A stretch of DNA of 49,805 bases, taken from NCBI GenBank assembly GCA_011369445.1, contig DRQF01000013.1, positions 1 to 49,805 on the forward strand, given 5' to 3'. The translations under genes and the position numbers were made by a program. Positions 28,024-36,708 of the stretch are shown here, in pieces. The notes beneath the pieces were generated by a model, which was not told the DNA's origin, ran no database searches, and saw nothing but the letters and a program-made list of their open reading frames with translations. Every line of letters begins with the position of its first letter. The first letter of the stretch is position 1. This DNA comes from Planctomycetota bacterium. Lineage in GTDB: Bacteria > Planctomycetota > GCA-002687715 > DRQF01.

Positions 28024-28066
28024 GTCGTCCCCTAAGCCCTTGTCCAATATTGTATTAGGGGACGAC
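28024..28066. promoter_or_regulatory. 12-bp inverted repeat upstream of the thrS promoter
   Basis: GTCGTCCCCTAA (28024-28035) and TTAGGGGACGAC (28055-28066) are perfect reverse complements separated by 19 bases. The right arm ends nine bases before the -35 box of the thrS promoter, so centre-to-centre spacing of the arms is 31 bases, about three helical turns. This suits a dimeric regulator bound beside RNA polymerase. No U run follows either arm, so it is not an intrinsic terminator. Confidence 0.6.
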
Positions 28067-28074
28067 GCGGTGCG

Positions 28075-28103
28075 TTGAAGCGAGGGAGGGTTTCTGCTAA
28101 AAC
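28075..28103 (+). promoter_or_regulatory. Candidate extended -10 promoter of the thrS operon
   Basis: TTGAAG (28075-28080) and TAAAAC (28098-28103) lie 17 bases apart, and TGC immediately precedes the -10 box, giving an extended -10 element. Predicted start near 28110 leaves a leader of about 55 bases with a small CCCC-TCA-GGGG hairpin. Confidence 0.5.
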
Positions 28104-28165
28104 GCGCCCTTGCCCCCCTCAGGGGTGGGACAGACTCCCGTCAGAGCGGAACGACCCCGGAAACC

Positions 28166-30130
28166 ATGGCGAACCAGACCGACAGCAATGCCGATCCTGC
28201 CCGAGCAGGTATCATTCGGATCACTCTTCCCGATGGCTCGGTGCGTGAGCTGCCCCGGGGAAGTCGGATCATCGACGTGGCTAAATCCATCGGACCGGGC
28301 CTTGCCAAAGTGACCGTCGGGGGGCGCGTGGACGGGAATCCGGAGATTCTCGACCTGAGAACGCCGCTCGAGTCGGACTGCCGGTTGGAGCTCGTGACGG
28401 CGGACAAGCCGGATGGGCTCGCCGTCATCCGACACTCGGCGAGCCACATCATGGCCGATGCCATCTGTCGTCTTTGGCCGGAGGTGAAACTCTCGATCGG
28501 TCCCTCGACGGACCAGGGCTTCTACTACGACATCGATCTCGAACATCGCCTCACGGACGACGACCTGCGTCGCATCGAGGAGGAGATGGCGAAGATCATC
28601 GCCGAGGATACCCCGTTCGAACGCTGCACCATCGAGCGCGATGCGAGCTTGGATCGCTTCGCGAAGGATGGAGAGGTCTACAAAGTCGAGCTCATCGAAG
28701 GCATTCCCGAGGACGAGGAACTCACGGTCTTTCGCCATGGTGGCGGCGCCTTCGAGGATCTCTGCCGCGGTCCCCACGTCCCGAGTACGGGATACGTGAA
28801 GGCTTTCAAGCTCCTCAACGTGGCGGGTGCCTATTGGCGGGGTGACGAGACGCGGCCCATGCTTCAGCGGGTCTACGGAACGGCCTTTTGGAAGAAGAAA
28901 GATCTGGACAGCTGGTTGCACCGGCGCGAAGAGGCGCAGCGGCGCGACCATCGCAGACTGGGCAAGGAGCTGGATCTGTTCACGTTCCATCCCTGGGCTC
29001 CGGCCAGTCCGTTTTTCTTGCCCAAGGGAGCGACGATCTACAATCTGCTCGTCGACACGATGCGAGAGAAGTATCGCCGCTTCGGCTACCAGGAAGTGAT
29101 CACGCCCCAGATCTTCGATGTGGAACTCTGGAAGCGATCGGGCCATTGGGACAAGTACAAGGACAACATGTACTTCACCCAGGTGGACAAGGCCGAGTAC
29201 GGCGTGAAGCCGATGAATTGCCCGAGCCACACCTTGATCTTCGCCGCCCGACTTCATTCTTACAGGGATCTTCCCGTGAGGATGGCGGACTTCGGCCGCC
29301 TGCATCGTTACGAACGATCGGGGGTCACCGCAGGGCTGACTCGGGTGCGCACGTTCTGTCAGGACGACGCGCACATCTTTTGCCGCGAAGATCAGATCGC
29401 GGATGAGATCTCGGGGGTCATCAAGCTCTTGAAGGAGGTGTACGACGACTTTCGGTTTCCTGAGCTCCTGGTGTTTCTCTCCACGCGACCCGAGATGTCC
29501 ATCGGGAGCGACGAGATTTGGGAGAAGGCGGAGTCGGCGCTGCGCGACGCGTTGGAGACGAACGGCATTGAGTACACGGTCAACCCCGGGGACGGCGCCT
29601 TCTACGGGCCGAAGATCGATTTTGTCGTGAAGGACGCCTTGGAGCGGGAATGGCAGCTCGGCACGGTCCAACTCGATTTCGTCATGCCCGAGCGATTCGG
29701 TCTGGAATATGATGACCAAGCTGGCGGGAAATCTCGGCCCGTGATGATCCACCGGGCGATCTTGGGCTCCATCGAGCGCTTCATGGGAATCCTCATCGAG
29801 CACTTCGGGGGCGTTTTTCCGGTCTGGATGTCACCCATCCAGGTGCGCGTGATCACCATCTCGGACGCTCATAAGCCCTATGCTGAAAAGGTCTTGAAGG
29901 AGCTTCAGACCGCCGGGTTCCGCGTCGACTCCGATTTCAGCAAGGATCGGATGGGCGGAAAAATCCGCATCGCCGAGACCCAGAAGATCCCCTACACGCT
30001 GGTGGTGGGGGAAAAAGAAGCTTCCGAATCCACGGTTGCGGTCCGGGCCCGAGGGCGAAAGAATCTGGGCTCCATGAGCTTGGAAGATTTCATGGACCGA
30101 ATGCGGTCCGAGGTCATGGACAAGAAATGA
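28166..30130 (+). CDS. thrS: Threonine--tRNA ligase
   Basis: This 654-residue protein has full bacterial ThrRS architecture: TGS domain (residues 15-80), editing domain with HSASH (His 90, His 94), class II catalytic core, and C-terminal anticodon domain (ITISDAHKPYAEKVLKELQ). The catalytic zinc ligands Cys 352 (MNCPSH), His 403 (DDAHIF) and His 529 (MIHRA) are all present. The ribosome-binding site is weak (GGAA), which could matter because ThrRS in E. coli represses its own translation through its leader. It heads the thrS-infC-rpmI-rplT-pheS-pheT cluster. Confidence 0.97.
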   Translation: MANQTDSNADPARAGIIRITLPDGSVRELPRGSRIIDVAKSIGPGLAKVTVGGRVDGNPEILDLRTPLESDCRLELVTADKPDGLAVIRHSASHIMADAICRLWPEVKLSIGPSTDQGFYYDIDLEHRLTDDDLRRIEEEMAKIIAEDTPFERCTIERDASLDRFAKDGEVYKVELIEGIPEDEELTVFRHGGGAFEDLCRGPHVPSTGYVKAFKLLNVAGAYWRGDETRPMLQRVYGTAFWKKKDLDSWLHRREEAQRRDHRRLGKELDLFTFHPWAPASPFFLPKGATIYNLLVDTMREKYRRFGYQEVITPQIFDVELWKRSGHWDKYKDNMYFTQVDKAEYGVKPMNCPSHTLIFAARLHSYRDLPVRMADFGRLHRYERSGVTAGLTRVRTFCQDDAHIFCREDQIADEISGVIKLLKEVYDDFRFPELLVFLSTRPEMSIGSDEIWEKAESALRDALETNGIEYTVNPGDGAFYGPKIDFVVKDALEREWQLGTVQLDFVMPERFGLEYDDQAGGKSRPVMIHRAILGSIERFMGILIEHFGGVFPVWMSPIQVRVITISDAHKPYAEKVLKELQTAGFRVDSDFSKDRMGGKIRIAETQKIPYTLVVGEKEASESTVAVRARGRKNLGSMSLEDFMDRMRSEVMDKK

Positions 30131-30179
30131 ACCCACACAGAGGAGTCAAGAACGACTTGATGATCTTGGAGAAAAAGTC

Positions 30180-30725
30180 TTGAGACGTTTCCGTCGCCCA
30201 GGGCCCCCGGACGCGCCGCGCGTGCGCCTCAACATGCACATCCGAATCTCACCCCTCAGAGTCATCGGACCCGAAGGGGAGATGTTGGGAGTGATGGCCA
30301 GGGACGAGGCCTTGCGACGGGCGCAGGAATACGGGTTGGATCTCGTCGAGATCTCGCCCACCGCCAAGCCGCCCGTGTGCAAGATCATGGACTACGGAAA
30401 GTACAAGTACGAGCAGAAGAAGAAGGCTCAGCAGTCCAAGGCCAAGCAGCACAACATGCAAGTCAAGGAAGTGCGCTTGCGACCGAAGACGGATACCCAT
30501 GACATCGAGGTGAAAAAGCGCAAGGCGCGCAAGTTCCTCGAGGAGGGCAACAAGGTTTGCTTCATGGTGATCTTCAGGGGACGTGAGATCACGCACCCCG
30601 AGATTCCGTTGGCCATTCTCCAGGACATCGTTCAAGAACTCGCCGACGTGTGTAAGGTCGAGCGGCCGCCCAGTATCGAGGGGCGGCGTATGAATATGGT
30701 GGTTGCGCCCATCAAGAAGGCCTGA
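30180..30725 (+). CDS. infC: Translation initiation factor IF-3, TTG start
   Basis: This is a 181-residue IF3. The N-terminal domain has RISPLRVIGPEGEMLGVM and AQEYGLDLVEISPTAKPPVCKIMDYGKYKY; the C-terminal domain has EVRLRPKTDTHDIEVK and GREITHPE. The reading frame begins at TTG 30180 with GGAG eight bases upstream; no ATG lies near the expected N-terminus (the first is Met 19 of this product). Non-canonical infC start codons (AUU in E. coli) let IF3 limit its own translation, because IF3 rejects such codons, and TTG may serve the same end here. It is followed by rpmI after 29 bases. Confidence 0.95.
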   Translation: MRRFRRPGPPDAPRVRLNMHIRISPLRVIGPEGEMLGVMARDEALRRAQEYGLDLVEISPTAKPPVCKIMDYGKYKYEQKKKAQQSKAKQHNMQVKEVRLRPKTDTHDIEVKKRKARKFLEEGNKVCFMVIFRGREITHPEIPLAILQDIVQELADVCKVERPPSIEGRRMNMVVAPIKKA

Positions 30726-30754
30726 GTCGGGCGCCAGACGAAAAGGTAGGAATC

Positions 30755-30952
30755 ATGCCCAAGCAGAAGACGAATCGCTCGGCGAGGAAGCGTTTCAAGC
30801 TGACCAAGTCGGGAAAGGTGCGTCGCTACCGCGCTTTCAAGGGGCACATCCGTCAGAAGAAGTCGGCCAAGCGCAAGCGCGCTCTCCGGCAGCCTCTGAT
30901 CTGTGCGCCGGGCGACGCGCGGGTGGCGAAGGCCATGATCGGACACGGCTGA
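30755..30952 (+). CDS. rpmI: 50S ribosomal protein L35
   Basis: This is a 65-residue very basic protein with the typical start MPKQKTNRSARKRFKLTKSG and the central GHIRQKKSAKRKRALR. AGGTAGGA serves as ribosome-binding site. It lies between infC and rplT as in most bacteria. A GC-rich hairpin follows the stop. Confidence 0.96.
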   Translation: MPKQKTNRSARKRFKLTKSGKVRRYRAFKGHIRQKKSAKRKRALRQPLICAPGDARVAKAMIGHG

Positions 30953-30960
30953 ACGCCGTT

Positions 30961-30979
30961 CGGCCCCGTACGGGGGCCG
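30961..30979 (+). promoter_or_regulatory. Hairpin between rpmI and rplT
   Basis: CGGCCCC (30961-30967) pairs with GGGGCCG (30973-30979) around a five-base loop GTACG, right after the rpmI stop. There is no U run. In many bacteria L20 binds structured mRNA in this region to regulate the operon, so it could be part of such a site, or simply a 3'-end stabiliser. Confidence 0.4.
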
Positions 30980-31054
30980 GGGACCCGCTTCCTCGTCGGA
31001 GGCATGGGGCCCGGGAATGTTTGTGTCCTGAAACGACAAACGAGAGACTGAAAC

Positions 31055-31405
31055 ATGAGAGTAACGAATGCCGTCCCCAGGCATCGACGGAAGAAGCGGC
31101 TCATGCGCCGCGCCAAGGGCTACTGGGGAGCCCGAGGCACCCTCCTCAAGGTCACCAAGGAAACGGTCCTTCGCGCGGACGCTTACGCCTATCGGGATCG
31201 CAAGGTCCGCAAGCGTCAATTCCGACGCCTTTGGATCCAGCGGATCAACGCGGCGGCGAGGGCGGAGGGCATGAGCTACAGCCAGTTCATGTCGGGCCTC
31301 AAGAAGGCTGGGATCGGGCTCGACCGTAAGCAGCTCTCCGAGTTGGCCATCCACGACGCTCAGGCCTTCGGACAGCTCATCAGTACCGCCAAAGCGGCTC
31401 TCTGA
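31055..31405 (+). CDS. rplT: 50S ribosomal protein L20
   Basis: This is a 116-residue basic protein with the family start VTNAVPRHRRKKRLMRRAKGYWG and the C-terminal RRLWIQRINAAARAEGMSYS. It is needed early in 50S assembly and often autoregulates the infC-rpmI-rplT mRNA. The 102-base gap after rpmI contains a hairpin. Confidence 0.97.
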   Translation: MRVTNAVPRHRRKKRLMRRAKGYWGARGTLLKVTKETVLRADAYAYRDRKVRKRQFRRLWIQRINAAARAEGMSYSQFMSGLKKAGIGLDRKQLSELAIHDAQAFGQLISTAKAAL

Positions 31406-31478
31406 CTGCATTGGACCGAGACGACGCCGGTTTGGAGCCCTGTCTCCGCCGGCGTCTTCCCGTTTTGCCGGAGCCACC

Positions 31479-32489
31479 ATGAGTGAAATCGAGAGTGCAA
31501 AGACGCGGGCTTTGGACGAGCTCGCCGCCGCCGGCGACGCCAAGGCCCTCGAGGCTTGGCGCATTGCTTGGTTGGGCAAGAAGGGCTTCGTCACGGGGCT
31601 GATGAAGAAGCTCAAGGAGCTGCCCCGAGAAGAGAAACCCGCCTTCGGTCAGGCCGTCAACATCCTCAAGAACGAACTGGCGCGGGCCTTCGAGACCCGC
31701 ACGAGCGTTGTCGCTCCCGCGCGCAACGCGAGCAGGCGGAAGATCGACATCACCCTTCCCGGGGCGAGACCGGAGCGCGGGGGGCTGCATCCCATCACCC
31801 AGATGCAGGGGCACATGATCACCTGCATGCGCTCGTTGGGATTCGAGGTCGTCGAGGGGCCAGAGATCGAAGATGAGTTCCACAACTTCAACGCCCTGAA
31901 CATCCCTCCCAATCACCCGGCCCGCTCGGAAGCCGACAACTTCTATCTTTCGGACGACCTCCTCCTCAGAAGCCAGACGTCGACCGTCCAGATACGAATG
32001 ATGGAGACCAGGAAGCCCCCGCTCAGGATCATCGCTCCCGGTCGCGTCTACAGACCCGATACGGTGGATGCCTCGCATCACTACATGTTCCACCAACTGG
32101 AGGGACTTGCCGTCGACCGAGGTCTCACGATGAAGGACCTGAAGACCACGCTCGTACTCTTCTTCTCGGGCCTGTTCGGCGAGGACGTGGAGATCCGATT
32201 GCGCCCCAACTTTTTTCCCTTCACCGAACCCAGTGCCGAGGTCGACGTCGCGTGTACGTTCTGCAAGGGTGAGGGGTGCAGCACCTGCCAGAACAAAGGG
32301 TGGATCGAGATGGGCGGCTGCGGCATGGTCGATCCCAACGTCTTCGCGGCGGTGGGAATCGATCCCGAGGAGTACACCGGCTTCGCCTTCGGTCTGGGGA
32401 TCGAGCGGTTGGCGATGCGGCGTTACGGGATTCCAGACATCCGGTTGCTCACCGAAAACGACGTGCGTTTCCTGAAACAGTTTCGATAG
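31479..32489 (+). CDS. pheS: Phenylalanine--tRNA ligase alpha subunit
   Basis: This is a 336-residue protein with the N-terminal coiled coil, motif 1 around HPITQMQGHMITCMRSLGFEVVEGPEIED, the aminoacylation core (YRPDTVDASHHYMFHQLEG), and motif 3 FGLGIERLAMRRYGIPDIR. It forms the alpha2beta2 enzyme with PheT, whose gene starts nine bases downstream. GGAG lies six bases before the ATG. Confidence 0.97.
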   Translation: MSEIESAKTRALDELAAAGDAKALEAWRIAWLGKKGFVTGLMKKLKELPREEKPAFGQAVNILKNELARAFETRTSVVAPARNASRRKIDITLPGARPERGGLHPITQMQGHMITCMRSLGFEVVEGPEIEDEFHNFNALNIPPNHPARSEADNFYLSDDLLLRSQTSTVQIRMMETRKPPLRIIAPGRVYRPDTVDASHHYMFHQLEGLAVDRGLTMKDLKTTLVLFFSGLFGEDVEIRLRPNFFPFTEPSAEVDVACTFCKGEGCSTCQNKGWIEMGGCGMVDPNVFAAVGIDPEEYTGFAFGLGIERLAMRRYGIPDIRLLTENDVRFLKQFR

Positions 32490-32498
32490 AGGCAAGCG

Positions 32499-34532
32499 AT
32501 GAAGGCCACCTATCAGTGGATTCGAGAGTTGGTCCCGGAGTATTCGGGCGACGTCGTCGAGATGTGTCGTGCGTTCACGATGTCCGGCACGGAAGTCGAA
32601 TGGTGGGCGCCGTGTGGCGATGACGATTGGGTCATCGAATTCGCGGTGACGTCCAACCGAGTCGACTGCAACGGCGTCCTCGGCCTGGCAAGAGAGTTGG
32701 CGGCGGTCGCCGGTCTGGATGTGGTGCTCCCCGACACATCCGTCCTCGAGGACGACACCGACGTGAACACGCTGGCGGCGGTCACGGTCGAGGATACGGC
32801 GGCCTGCCCGCGCTTCACCGCGCGGGTGCTACGTGGAGCCCGTGTGGGGCCGTCTCCGGACTGGTTGGTCAGCCGGATCGAGGCCATTGGTCTGCGTTCG
32901 GTCAACAACGTCGTCGACGTGACGAACTACGTCATGTTCGAGTCCAATCAGCCTTTTCACGCCTTCGATCTTCCGAAGATCGCGGGGGCGCGGCTCATCG
33001 CACGCAAAGCACGAGCGGGGGAGACGTTGACGGCCATCAACGGCAAGGACTATGAGCTGACGGTGGACGACTTGGTCATTGCGGACGAAAAGGGGCCCGT
33101 TGGCATCGCCGGTGTCATGGGCGGCTTGGCCACTGAGGTGGGCGACGCGACCACGGACATCCTCCTCGAGACCGCTTGTTTCGAGCCGCTCGGGGTGCGC
33201 GCCACGGCGCGCCGGTTGAACCTCCATTCGGATGCAAGCTTCCGCTTCGAACGGGGCGTGGACGGCTTCCAGACGGAGTGGGCCTCCAGGCGGTGCGCCC
33301 ACCTGATGGCGAAGGTGGCCGGAGGGACGTTTGCGAAGGGCGTGATCGACGTCAACCACCTGGTCGACGAACGCCCGACGATCTGTTTTCGTCCGGAACA
33401 GGTGAAGCGCATCACCGGCATCGAGATTCCCTTCGGACGATGCCGCGAGATCTTCGAAGGGTTGGAGATCGAGGTGACAGGCACGCCTCCCGGGACGGTG
33501 ACGGCGAAGCCTCCTACCTGGCGGGGGGATCTCACCCGAGAAATCGATCTCGTGGAGGAAGTGATCCGGGTGCACGGCCTGGAGGACATCCCTCTCGAGA
33601 CATCCATGCGGGTGGCCCTGGTTCTCGACTCCCATGGAGCCCGCGTTCGCGATGTCGTGAAACGAACGCTCGTCGCCTCCGGCTTCCTCGAGTCGTTGAC
33701 GACGTCATTCTTGGCTGAGGAGGAGGCTCGGATGTGCCTTTTCGCCTCCACCGAGCCGATCCTCATTCGCAACGCGATGCGCAAGGACGAGAACGCACTG
33801 CGTCAGAGCTTGGTGCCGTCGATGTTGGGGCTGCGAAAGACGAATCAGGACCGCTTCAACCAAAACGTTCGTTTGGCCGAGTGCAGCGTGGTCTACATCA
33901 ACGAGAAGCCGGGGGAGATCCCCAGACATCTTCCGCTCGTGAGTGGGATTCTGGACGGCGATTTCCGTTCGGCGAGGGGCGTCGTCGAGGCCCTCGCGGA
34001 AGCTCTCAGAATCGAGGGTTTGGAGTTTGCGGAACCGCCCGGCGATCACGGCGATTGGCTCGATGCGGAGGCGTCGGCGCAGGTGACGCTGTCGGGGGGG
34101 GCGGTGCTGGGGTTCGTCGGAGTCCCGGCCCAAGGCCTCCTCGATCGCCACGAGTTGAAGGTCCGGCCCTTGGTCTTCGAACTCCGATTGGATCTCCTGG
34201 AGCAGGCGGCGTGCCTCGATCCCCATTACGAGCCCGTATCGAAGTTCCCACCCGTCAAGCGCGATCTCGCCGTCATCGTCGATGACGGGTTGCCTTGGGG
34301 CCGGATCGAGTCCGTGATTCAGGAATTGAATCTCCCCGATCTGGAGGCTGTGGAGTTCTTCGACGAGTACCGCGGGCGGCAGATCGCCAAGGGGAAGAAA
34401 AGCCTCGCATTCTCCCTCGCCTATCGCGCCTTCGATCGAACCCTGACCAACGAAGACGTCGACGCGAGCCAAGCTCGCCTCATTTCCGCTCTCGAGCAGG
34501 AGTGCGGCGCGGAGGTTCGCGACTCCTCTTGA
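32499..34532 (+). CDS. pheT: Phenylalanine--tRNA ligase beta subunit lacking the EMAP-II-type domain
   Basis: This is a 677-residue protein. The N-terminal strand (YQWIRELVPEYSG) passes directly, at about residue 43, to IEFAVTSNRVDCNGVLGLARE, whereas the usual bacterial PheT of about 790-800 residues has a tRNA-binding OB fold of about 110 residues between these parts. The B3/B4 editing module (GLRSVNNVVDVTNYVMFE, GIAGVMGGLATEV), B5, and the C-terminal ferredoxin-like anticodon-binding domain (KFPPVKRDLAVIVDDGLPW) are present. The short form is, as I recall, also seen in planctomycetes. It ends seven bases from a convergent lipoprotein gene. Confidence 0.95.
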   Translation: MKATYQWIRELVPEYSGDVVEMCRAFTMSGTEVEWWAPCGDDDWVIEFAVTSNRVDCNGVLGLARELAAVAGLDVVLPDTSVLEDDTDVNTLAAVTVEDTAACPRFTARVLRGARVGPSPDWLVSRIEAIGLRSVNNVVDVTNYVMFESNQPFHAFDLPKIAGARLIARKARAGETLTAINGKDYELTVDDLVIADEKGPVGIAGVMGGLATEVGDATTDILLETACFEPLGVRATARRLNLHSDASFRFERGVDGFQTEWASRRCAHLMAKVAGGTFAKGVIDVNHLVDERPTICFRPEQVKRITGIEIPFGRCREIFEGLEIEVTGTPPGTVTAKPPTWRGDLTREIDLVEEVIRVHGLEDIPLETSMRVALVLDSHGARVRDVVKRTLVASGFLESLTTSFLAEEEARMCLFASTEPILIRNAMRKDENALRQSLVPSMLGLRKTNQDRFNQNVRLAECSVVYINEKPGEIPRHLPLVSGILDGDFRSARGVVEALAEALRIEGLEFAEPPGDHGDWLDAEASAQVTLSGGAVLGFVGVPAQGLLDRHELKVRPLVFELRLDLLEQAACLDPHYEPVSKFPPVKRDLAVIVDDGLPWGRIESVIQELNLPDLEAVEFFDEYRGRQIAKGKKSLAFSLAYRAFDRTLTNEDVDASQARLISALEQECGAEVRDSS

Positions 34533-34539
34533 CGGTGGT

Positions 34540-35334
34540 CTAGTCTTCGACGTCGGGGTGTTCGTCGTAGTGGTGCGAGCGGTAGACGTCGTAGCTGATG
34601 TCGCGTTGGCGGAAGACTTCGAGGGCCGCTGGGATGTGGGCCCCGCCTAGGATGAGGATGCCCCGCTTGCGCCCGAGTCGGTCGAGGACCTTCAAGAGAT
34701 TGAGCGCTGCCGCTCGGCCACGAGCACTCACGTTGCGGTTCAGATCCCGGGCCGCGCGGGCCGCGCCGGCGAGATGGGCCGCCCGGTCCGTCTCCGACTG
34801 ATCCTTGCGGCGGGCCCGCGCGGTTTCGGCGACGTAAGTCTCCCAGGACTTGCGGTCCTTCTCGTGCAGGGTGGGGTCTTCGACCCCCCAGACGCGGAGT
34901 TCCGGATACATCAGCTGAAAGCGGAGGGGCTGAAAGACGCCGTATTCATCCAGGGTGTCTTTGGGGAACATCCAGGTGCGCACGATGCGGTACTCCCGAG
35001 CCGTGTCCTCGGTCTCCTCGAGAGGCCCGAAGGGGTACTCGCAGCCCAAGACCCGGTATCCATGCCCCAGGAAGTTCTCCACGAGAAGCCGATGTTCGCG
35101 CTGGATGCGGCGGAGCTGGAGGCGCACGCGCCGAAAGCCGGGGCTGGCCGAGTGGCGGTCCATGATGACCAGGATGCGACGGGGATCTTTGCCCTCGAAG
35201 TGGTTCGCATGTTCACCCAGAAGTGACATGGCCCGCACAGGGTCCACGTCCTTCGGGAGGTCCGGCGCGGTCGTGCAGCCCAGAAGGGACACGAACACGA
35301 AGACAAGGGAAAGGAGACGGTGATGACACGACAT
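34540..35334 (-). CDS. Lipoprotein of unknown function, possible Tiki/ChaN-like fold
   Basis: This is a 264-residue protein. I chose ATG 35334 because it gives a lipoprotein signal ending VFVSLLGC (Cys 20); the open frame upstream is not signal-like. The mature protein has a strand ending in RILVIMDRH, a strand with GYRVLGCEYPFGP, a helical Arg-rich middle and RGILILGGAHIPAALEVF near the end. The spacing of H, E and GGAH is loosely like the Tiki/TraB/ChaN superfamily, but I cannot confirm it. It faces pheT convergently with only seven bases between stops and is divergent from the glycosyltransferase gene. Confidence 0.55.
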   Translation of the reverse strand: MSCHHRLLSLVFVFVSLLGCTTAPDLPKDVDPVRAMSLLGEHANHFEGKDPRRILVIMDRHSASPGFRRVRLQLRRIQREHRLLVENFLGHGYRVLGCEYPFGPLEETEDTAREYRIVRTWMFPKDTLDEYGVFQPLRFQLMYPELRVWGVEDPTLHEKDRKSWETYVAETARARRKDQSETDRAAHLAGAARAARDLNRNVSARGRAAALNLLKVLDRLGRKRGILILGGAHIPAALEVFRQRDISYDVYRSHHYDEHPDVED

Positions 35335-35413
35335 GCTGAAGATTCTCGCTGGGAGAATATCGACTTCTTGGAGAAGGGGCCCGGGAATTCGATAGAGTGA
35401 GTTGGAGTTTCGC

Positions 35414-36667
35414 ATGCGTGTCCTACATCTGCTCGACCATTCTCTGCCCCAGTATTCCGGGTACAGCTTCCGGAGCCGGTATATCCTGCGCGGATTGAAG
35501 AGCATGGGAGCGGAGGTGGCCGTCGTCACGTCGGCGCGTCACGGGGCTGCCTCGGGGGATGAGGAGGTCTTCGACGGCATCCGCCACTTTCGGACGGCCA
35601 GGCCCTCGCGCCTGTGGTCTCGGATGCAGCTCAAGATTCCATTTTGGAAGGAGCGCATCATGACGGCGGCGATGGCGCGCCGCTTGGAGGAGGTGGCTCG
35701 CTCGTTTCAACCCGACCTGATTCATGCTCACTCCCCGTTCTTCAACGGACAGGCCGCCGTCACCGTGGGCAGACGAATGGGAATTCCCGTCGTGTACGAG
35801 ATCCGCGCCTTCTGGGAGGACGACGCCGTCGACAAGGGGAAGATCACCGAGGATGGCTTCGTCTACCGCCAAGTGCGGCGCCTGGAGTCCGAAGTGACCC
35901 GGGCGGCGGACGCCGTGGTCTGCATCTGCGAGGGGTTGCGAAAGGACCTCGTGTCCCGCGGATTGCCGCCGGCGAAAATCACCGTGGTCAAAAACGGCGT
36001 CGAACCCGACACCTTCGAGCCGCGGCCCAAGCCGACGGATCTCGAGGAACGCTATGGCTTCAAGGGAAAGCGTGTCCTCGCCTTCATCGGGAGCTTCTTC
36101 TTCTACGAAGGGCTCACCGATCTGGTGCGCGCCGTCGATCGACTGCGGCGGGAGCGGAACGATTTCGCTCTGCTGCTCGTGGGGTCGGGCGAGGACACCC
36201 CGAACGTCGAGGCCTTGGTTCGAGAGCTGGGGTTGGAGGACGTGGTGCGGCTCACGGGGAGGGTGCCTCACGAGGAGGTGCAGGATCACTACGCTCTGGG
36301 GGATTTCTTCATCTATCCGCGGCGTTCGAAGAGACTGACCGAGAAGGTCACCCCCTTGAAACCCCTCGAGGCCATGGCCATGGAGCGCTGCACGTTGGGG
36401 AGTGACGTGGGGGGGATTCGGGAATTGTTCGAGGAATGCGGGGTGGGAGAGACCTTTCGCGCGGGGGATTTCGAAGACCTGCACCGCCTGTTGAACCGCG
36501 CTCTCGATCGGTCGGACGGGGCGCTTCGCGAGGAGGGCCGGGAGGGTCGAGAGGCGGTTCAGAAGATCAGAACATGGGATCGTACGCTGCAACCGGTCAA
36601 GACTCTCTATGAGAGCCTGCTCGGGAGCGCGATCACCGAGGATCGGCCGGAAGTGTCGGTCGGATGA
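35414..36667 (+). CDS. Exosortase-A-type glycosyltransferase, GT4 family
   Basis: This is a 417-residue GT-B glycosyltransferase. The start at ATG 35414 has GGAG six bases upstream; the earlier TTG lies before that box. The N-terminus MRVLHLLDHSLPQYSGYSFR, the block VVYEIRAFWEDDAVDKG, VVKNGVEPDTF, FIGSFFFYEGL, and PRRSKRLTEKVTPLKPLEAMA closely follow the pattern I know for the PEP-CTERM/exosortase-A-associated glycosyltransferase family (TIGR04063 type). These genes usually sit in exopolysaccharide loci with XrtA. No exosortase or PEP-CTERM protein is visible here. The next gene, a radical SAM protein, lies 113 bases downstream. Confidence 0.82.
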   Translation: MRVLHLLDHSLPQYSGYSFRSRYILRGLKSMGAEVAVVTSARHGAASGDEEVFDGIRHFRTARPSRLWSRMQLKIPFWKERIMTAAMARRLEEVARSFQPDLIHAHSPFFNGQAAVTVGRRMGIPVVYEIRAFWEDDAVDKGKITEDGFVYRQVRRLESEVTRAADAVVCICEGLRKDLVSRGLPPAKITVVKNGVEPDTFEPRPKPTDLEERYGFKGKRVLAFIGSFFFYEGLTDLVRAVDRLRRERNDFALLLVGSGEDTPNVEALVRELGLEDVVRLTGRVPHEEVQDHYALGDFFIYPRRSKRLTEKVTPLKPLEAMAMERCTLGSDVGGIRELFEECGVGETFRAGDFEDLHRLLNRALDRSDGALREEGREGREAVQKIRTWDRTLQPVKTLYESLLGSAITEDRPEVSVG

Positions 36668-36708
36668 CGGAATTCAGGTGCGCCGAGGGTCCGCAAAGCG
36701 GAATTCCT

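Larger units (their letters stand above)
27611..28165. other. 555-base intergenic region with divergent promoters
   Basis: It separates the minus-strand secreted-protein gene from the thrS operon. It holds a small inverted repeat near the left gene, a 12-bp inverted repeat at 28024-28066, and a good promoter at 28075-28103. I see no convincing gene, tRNA, T-box or other riboswitch in it. Confidence 0.7.

Noticed and set aside
27804-28058. 84-codon open frame upstream of thrS
   Set aside because: No ribosome-binding site, no family features, and it overlaps the inverted repeat and promoter region.
28104-28165. T-box or other riboswitch in the thrS leader
   Set aside because: The leader is only about 55 bases and lacks the T-box core; only a small hairpin is present.
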